DNA from: Mucilaginibacter boryungensis
GTDB taxonomy: Bacteria > Bacteroidota > Bacteroidia > Sphingobacteriales > Sphingobacteriaceae
Length of the DNA: 64,000 nt
Direction of reading: 5' to 3'
Assembly: GCF_015221995.1 (NCBI RefSeq)
Contig: NZ_JADFFM010000002.1
Location: forward strand, 620,001-684,000
Positions 63,901 to 64,000 of the stretch are shown here, in pieces. Position 1 is the first letter of the stretch, and each line of letters opens with the position of its first letter. The notes under the pieces are model-generated. The model saw only the letters and a list, made by a program, of their open reading frames with translations, was not told the DNA's origin and ran no database searches. A program made the translations under genes and the position numbers.

Positions 63901-64000
63901 ATGCAACAGCGCCTCTACAAATCGGCTTTTCCAAATGTTAATGATCTTTTCTTTAACCATTTTAACCAGGCTGCCGAAAATGCCAGTGTTATGGCAGGAC
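63901..64000 (+). CDS. N-terminal fragment of a protein, possibly DUF47/PhoU-like
   Basis: An open frame begins ATG 63901 and runs off the window edge: 33 residues, MQQRLYKSAFPNVNDLFFNH and on to NASVMAG. The pattern FFxxFNQAAENAxxMA is like the first helix of DUF47 (PhoU-like) proteins that accompany Pit phosphate transporters, but so short a piece cannot settle it. A -7 match lies 26 nt before the ATG. Confidence 0.55.
   Translation, partial: MQQRLYKSAFPNVNDLFFNHFNQAAENASVMAG

Noticed and set aside
1..64000. Insertion sequences, prophage genes or toxin-antitoxin pairs
   Set aside because: No transposase, integrase, phage structural gene or recognisable toxin/antitoxin pair was seen on either strand; the small-RNA/winged-helix island is the only weak candidate for an acquired cassette.

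Overview
The window looks like a chromosomal segment of a Bacteroidota bacterium, most likely family Sphingobacteriaceae (Mucilaginibacter/Pedobacter-like). The evidence is: TonB-dependent receptors with N-terminal carboxypeptidase-regulatory domains; a lipoprotein TamL next to TamB; a SecA of about 1,100 residues; a DnaG primase without its zinc ligands; no Shine-Dalgarno sequences; and repeated promoter matches of the Bacteroidota type (TTTG, 18-20 nt, TAnnTTTG). The genus is inferred from memory of these families, not from a search. I see no rRNA, tRNA, insertion sequence, prophage or CRISPR array.

Layout. 1-4.7 kb: tail of a probable acyltransferase, an outer-membrane barrel protein and a large Oar-like TonB receptor. 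4.7-10.1 kb: trxA, frr, an MsbA-like ABC exporter, an MFS exporter and an EamA permease. 10.6-14.1 kb: nrdB and nrdA (class Ia ribonucleotide reductase). 14.3-18.8 kb: the most accessory stretch, with small or unknown genes, an AT-rich island holding a candidate unannotated small RNA on the minus strand, purD, a 52-bp tandem repeat array and several intergenic repeat elements. 19-29 kb: secA, a SPOR protein overlapping an M20 amidohydrolase, a Tyr-rich secreted protein, asnS, small lipoproteins, msrB and yiaK. 29.2-31.5 kb: purN and purH. 31.6-37.4 kb: the rod-shape cluster mreB-mreC-mreD-mrdA-rodA. 37.4-43.5 kb: an acidic unknown protein, tdk, an AraC regulator, a lone receiver protein and leuS. 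43.8-50.9 kb: a second TonB-type receptor, an M28 peptidase, a lipoprotein paralogous to the one at 26.4 kb, dnaG and yraN. 50.9-59 kb: a retropepsin-like protein and tamL-tamB. 59.2-64 kb: dnaE, a flavin reductase and the start of a further gene cut by the window edge.

Most genes are core housekeeping: nucleotide synthesis (nrdAB, purDNH, tdk), replication (dnaG, dnaE), translation (frr, asnS, leuS), secretion and envelope assembly (secA, tamLB, mre/mrd/rod). The rod cluster and tamLB are genuine functional operons; elsewhere genes are mostly single units with their own promoters.

The least explained signals are in the intergenic DNA. The best is a complete transcription unit without a protein at about 15.63-15.82 kb (minus strand): a promoter match, about 160 nt that can fold into several hairpins, and a strong intrinsic terminator. 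There are also at least four families of palindromic intergenic repeats spread over the window, and several promoters so close to the start codon that the mRNAs would have leaders of only about 4-20 nt.
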